Of a stretch of DNA of 64,000 nt, positions 60,176 through 64,000 are shown piece by piece. Location: the NCBI GenBank assembly GCA_030248215.1, contig JASANG010001555.1:124001-188000 (forward strand). The letters are read 5' to 3'. Each line of letters starts with the position of its first letter. Positions within the stretch are counted from its first letter, which is position 1. The notes beneath the pieces are model-generated. The model ran no database searches. It saw only the letters and a list, made by a program, of their open reading frames with translations, and was not told where the DNA came from. The stretch comes from Enoplolaimus lenunculus (taxonomy: Eukaryota > Nematoda > Enoplea > Enoplida > Thoracostomopsidae). Position numbers and translations under genes: made by a program.

Positions 60176-61234
60176 GCGAACAGACTCCGTAAACTCTAAT
60201 TACAGTCCATAAATGTCAATTATCCCTAATTGTAGTGCATAAAGGACTCCAGGCCCAAATAAATTGAATTCGAAACTTTAAAGCGTACTTCAAATTTGAA
60301 AGTACATTCCGAAGTATAACCATGCATTATCGCTCAAGCTACTGACACAAGACAAATAAACGTTTAATTCAGCGATAGTTGCAGTACCGGAAATATTACA
60401 GTAACGAAGGATGGCGGAGCGTGGATTAAAAATAAACCAGTCGTAGTGGGACTACATTTATTGAGCGAAGCTCGAACACACGTAAGCAATTAAGGCAATA
60501 TGCAAATTAGTTATTAGCTAACTATTCATTTATCGGTTTTGGAGGTTTGTAAGCAATTTTCTCAGATTCCTCGCACCCAAACACCCTTCAGCCACCCTAT
60601 AATTTTTGGAATAATTTAAAAAGTCCTAATTTTTTCTTGTCAATTAAGCTAATATGCAAATTAACTCTTAGCTAACTATTCAATTATCGGTGTTGGAGGT
60701 TTGTAAACAATTTATTCAGATTCCCTCGCACCCAATACCTTCAGTGAACCCTAAAAATTACTGAAATAATTTAAAAAGTCATAGTTTTGCCTTGTTAATT
60801 AAGCTAATATGCAAATTAGGTATTAGCTAACTATTCAATTATCGGTTTTGGATGTTTGCAAACTATTTATTCAAATTCCATGCACCTAAAAACCCTTTAG
60901 TGCTGAAACTATATTGCTTTTAACCTTAATAATTAGTGAAATATTGTAAAAAGTCCTAATTTAGGCTTATAACCTATACTAATATGCAAATTATCTATTA
61001 GCTAACTGCTCAATCATCGGTTTTGGAGGTTTGTAAACAGTGTACACAGATTCCTCGCACCCAAAACCCTGTAATGCTAAAATTAGATTGCTTCTAAACT
61101 GTAATAATTAGTGAAATATTATGGAAAGTCCTAATTTAGGCTTAATTAATTATGCAAATTAGCCTGTAGCTACTAAACGGCTTGCAATTTTAAATAGGAG
61201 TCCGTACCCTTAATAAGAGTCCGTTAGCGAACAG

Positions 61235-61596
61235 CAGTGGCAGATCCAGGATCTCAAAATGGGGGGCAAAATTTCACAGGTACTAAACTTATTTTTGACC
61301 CACCCACAAACCACGAACTTTTGCCATAAAATTGACTTCCTTACGTTCGTTCAATTATTTAAAGGCTCGGATTCGGAAGCCAATTCAGTTTTGAAAAAGC
61401 AAAATCCAGTCAGCTTCAGCAATATCCGTTTCTGTTTTGAATGAGTTGGAACTGCTTGCTATTTTCGGAAAATGTTTTAGCATTAGCGGTTATGGATTTC
61501 AATTTATTTCGTAGAACAGCAATTGACACTCTATATAATTTTTGTCGAGATGCTGTTGGGGGGGCAAGGCAGGATTCCCCCATGAATCCGCCACTG
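61235..61596. mobile_element. hAT-type MITE (family B), array copy 2
   Basis: A duplicate of 59813-60175 with the same flanking GCGAACAG, so it arose by tandem duplication of the host block and not by a new insertion. Confidence 0.85.
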
Positions 61597-61863
61597 GCGA
61601 ACAGACTCCGTAAACTCTAATTACAGTCCATAAATGTCAATTATCCCTAATTGTAGTGCATAAAGGACTACAGGCCCAAATAAATTGAATTCGAAACTTT
61701 AAAGCGTACTTCAAATTTGAAAGTACATTCCGAAGTATAACCTTGCATTATCGCTCAAGCTACTGACACAAGACAAATAAACGTTTAATTCAGCGATAGT
61801 TGCAGTACCGGAAATATTACAGTAACGAAGGATGGCGGAGCGTGGATTAAAAATAAACCAGTC

Positions 61864-62866
61864 GTAGTGGGACTACATTTATTGAGCGAAGCTCGAACAC
61901 ACGTAAGCAATTAAGGCAATATGCAAATTAGTTATTAGCTAACCATTCATTTATCGGTTTTGGAGGTTTGTAAGCAATTTTCTCAGATTCCTCGCACCCA
62001 AACACCCTTCAGCCACCCTATAATTTTTGGAATAATTTAAAAAGTCCTAATTTTGTCTTGTCAATTAAGCTAATATGCAAATTAACTCTTAGCTAACTAT
62101 TCAATTATCGGTGTTGGAGGTTTGTAAACTATTTATTCAGATTCCACGCACCCAAAAACCTTCAGTGAACCCTAAAAATTATTGAAATAATTTAAAGTCA
62201 TAGTTTTGAAAAAGGATGCAAGGTCGTACTGGGGATCGAACCCAGAATCTCCTGCTCCGTAGGCAGGCGCCTTATCCTTGCCTTGTTAATTAAGCTAATA
62301 TGCAAATTAGGTATTAGCTAACTATTCAATTATCGGTTTTGGATGTTTGCAAACTATTTATTCAAATTCCATGCACCTAAAAACCCTTTAGTGCTGAAAT
62401 TATATTGCTTTTAACCTTAATAATTAGTGAAATATTGTAAAAAGTCCTAATTTAGGCTTATAACCTATACTAATATGCAAATTATCTATTAGCTAACTGC
62501 TCAATCATCGGTTTTGGAGGTTTGTAAACAGTGTACGCAGATTCCTCGCACCCAAAACCCTGTAATTCTAAAATTAGATTGCTTCTAACTGTAATAATTA
62601 GTGAAATATTATGGAAACTCCTAATTTAGGCTTAATTAATTATGCAAATTAGCCTGTAGCTACTAAACGGCTTGCAATTTTAAAACCCCAATGCGAGGTT
62701 AACACTCCAGGATAATTAGCTTTCAAACAAAAAAGTTTACCAAAATCGGTTCAGCCGTTCCTGAGATTCTTTTCGGACGGACAGACGGACGGACGGACAT
62801 CCACCTTTCGACCCCCAAGTACAAAACATAAAACGCTTCGCGAAACTCCGAGCTTCGCTCAATAAG
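61864..62866. mobile_element. Helentron-like (HINE) element, most complete array copy
   Basis: It starts with the hairpin GTAGTGGGACTAC and TTATTGAGCGAAGCTCG. It continues through five tandem repeats of about 180-190 bp (marked by TATGCAAATTAG and TTCAATTATCGG) and a GGAC microsatellite (about 62775-62800). It ends CGAGCTTCGCTCAATAAG. AGTCGTA is present on both sides, at its insertion point in the mariner-type MITE. It is the same family as 40694-41944 in inverse orientation. Partial copies lie at 59022-59772 and about 60443-61193. Confidence 0.7.
62209..62280 (-). pseudogene. tRNA-Arg(ACG)-derived insertion, 5'-truncated
   Basis: Present only in array copy 3, between CATAGTTTTG and CCTTGTTAAT, which are adjacent in copies 1 and 2. 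The minus strand has a clean anticodon arm CCTGC-CTACGGA-GCAGG (anticodon ACG, Arg), a T arm CTGGG-TTCGATC-CCCAG and a 3' acceptor strand TACGACC, followed by TGCATCC and TTTTT. The 5' acceptor strand is missing. So it looks like a retroposed Pol III precursor transcript ending at its T-run, and not a working gene. Confidence 0.75.
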
Positions 62867-62948
62867 AGTCGTAACCGAATAACGGGGGGGTAGCCTCTGG
62901 AGAGGCCAAATAAATATCAGCTCCCCCCTCTTATTTTGGTCACTACAG
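62867..62948. mobile_element. Mariner-type MITE (family M), right end
   Basis: GTCGTAACCGAATAACG continues to CTTATTTTGGTCACTACAG and TA (62949-62950). It is the right end of the family M copy whose interior lies at about 58755-59021 and in each array unit, split by the Helentron-like insertion. Confidence 0.8.
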
Positions 62949-62950
62949 TA

Positions 62951-64000
62951 ACTGTATGAAAGTACATTCAATCCTATCCTGGTTAAGCAAAGCAGTCTCC
63001 AACCGTACCCTACACAGAAGATGCGAAATACAAAGCGCATGATAATTTTCTAACCTCTCCGTGTATTCTTTGTGCATTTATCACTTATTTGAATCTATAC
63101 GACATTCCGCCGCCGACAACTTGTCGCCCGACAGTGTCCTAACGCTTCTGAATAAATCTAAACATATATAATCTTAAGCGTAATCCTAAACCTAAGCCTA
63201 AAAATATTACGATGGACTCAGAATGCAATTTGTCCATCGAAGAGTTGTCGTGCGCGAATTATCGTGAGATACCATCGCTTATTACCCTTGACTTAGGGGA
63301 AATTTCTAGAAGAGTTAACTACTACTTACACCCATAAACGTAAATTTGGTCTTTAACTCAAAAGTTGTGCAAGCAGTGTGTAATCCGGAATTTTATAAGC
63401 GTAGAAATCGACATAATCTCTGTTTAAAAAATGCTTCGGTAAAGAAAACAAAACTCCCCACATACATTATTACAAAGCTAGGAAATCTTGTACAAAAATG
63501 TTCATTCTTGTGTTTTACTGTGTAGCAATTTTTTTCCGAAGAGCAAATGTCATATACGCGTCAAATTAGTAACTTAATTTATGACACTCATCAGATAAAC
63601 AAACGTATTAAAAGCGTTGCCGTAGTTTGGTATTGCATTTGCTTTATTTCAATTTTACCATGTTAAACGAAACGCAACCAGATAAAGCAGACAATATAAT
63701 ATCCGTTTGGCCTGCAGTCAGAAATTGCTAGTTGAGGGAACAAGAAAGTTTACTGAGAAGGCGCTGTAAACGTAAATTTTGAACTTTTTTAAAAACCAAT
63801 TAGAAACTGTCGCTGAGTATAAAAGCAATCGAAAAACAGGACACGAATTTTTAAAAATTTTAGACCATAACTCAATAACCAAGAGGGCAAGACCATAACT
63901 CAATAACCAAGAGGGCAGGGATGGTTTTTGCAATTATACAGGCCTGTTGCCAGCTCACCTTGCTGGGGGGGGGGCAAAAAATTTTCAGGAAGGGCATGCA
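62951..64000. other. Window end, no gene recognised
   Basis: AT-rich sequence with a short CCTAAGCCTAA tract near 63188 and a 28-bp tandem duplication (63863-63890 and 63891-63918, unit starting GACCATAACTCAATAACC). No SH3 exon or other coding signal was found. Confidence 0.5.

Larger units (their letters stand above)
58642..62684. repeat. 1,422-bp unit in tandem triplicate
   Basis: Three consecutive copies start at 58642, 60063 and 61485 (offsets 1421 and 1422); the last stops near 62684. Copies differ by only scattered bases. Each unit contains part of a mariner-type MITE (family M), a hAT MITE (family B) inserted in it, and the greater part of a Helentron-like element. The left edge of the array cuts through the hAT MITE. 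Copy 3 alone carries a tRNA-derived insertion. Confidence 0.85.

Noticed and set aside
62209-62280. A functional tRNA-Arg gene
   Set aside because: The 5' acceptor strand complementary to TACGACC is absent, so the molecule could not fold into a mature tRNA.
59022-62866. Regularly spaced repeats that might suggest a CRISPR array
   Set aside because: Units are about 190 bp with diverged sequence, within a eukaryotic transposon-like element. There are no short identical repeats with unique spacers.
1-64000. Retroviral, LTR-retroelement or Polinton remains
   Set aside because: None recognised. The reverse-transcriptase and RNase H pieces present carry LINE motifs, and no capsid, protease, integrase or envelope-like sequence was seen.

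Overview
The window looks like nuclear DNA of an invertebrate, most probably a nematode. The reasons are split genes with short exons, TTTTCAG-type splice acceptors, AT-rich introns packed with small transposons, and many dispersed, degenerate TTAGGC tracts (the nematode telomere unit). No species is claimed.

Three host genes can be read, all on the + strand. (1) Positions 1-34544 hold almost all of an LRIG-type receptor (the SMA-10/LRIG family, a BMP/TGF-beta co-regulator in C. elegans). I placed 19 exons whose phases agree from end to end: a cysteine-rich LRR cap, 16 leucine-rich repeats, an LRR C-cap, three Ig domains, one membrane span, then an unusually long tail of about 1,100 residues. 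Only the signal peptide end lies outside the window. (2) Positions 48567-50438 hold an intronless SLC6-family transporter of 623 residues with an altered sodium-site motif. (3) Positions 54282-58415 hold a five-exon endophilin-like BAR protein of 238 residues with no SH3 exon in sight.

The rest is mostly mobile DNA. A pogo/Tigger-like DNA transposon (44058-46653) has terminal inverted repeats, TA target duplications and a broken gene with a Psq helix-turn-helix and a PHD finger. The transposase core is missing, and the reading frame opens with a histone H3 tail look-alike. Two LINE fragments lie antisense in LRIG introns. At least ten pieces of a hAT-type MITE (ends CAGGGTGCAACCGGAATT, 8-bp target duplications, CCGGTT hexamer runs) are scattered throughout. 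A mariner-type MITE (CTGTAGTGACCC ends, TA target) occurs four times. At 58.6-62.95 kb that MITE carries a second hAT MITE and a Helentron-like tandem-repeat element, and a 1,422-bp block has been triplicated.

By region: 1-34.5 kb LRIG, with a 16.4-kb repeat-filled intron at 3.2-19.6 kb; 34.5-44.1 kb intergenic repeats; 44.1-46.7 kb pogo element; 46.7-48.5 kb spacer; 48.6-50.4 kb SLC6; 50.4-54.3 kb MITEs; 54.3-58.4 kb endophilin; 58.6-63.0 kb nested tandem array; 63.0-64 kb spacer. The three genes show no sign of shared function beyond membrane signalling, transport and trafficking.
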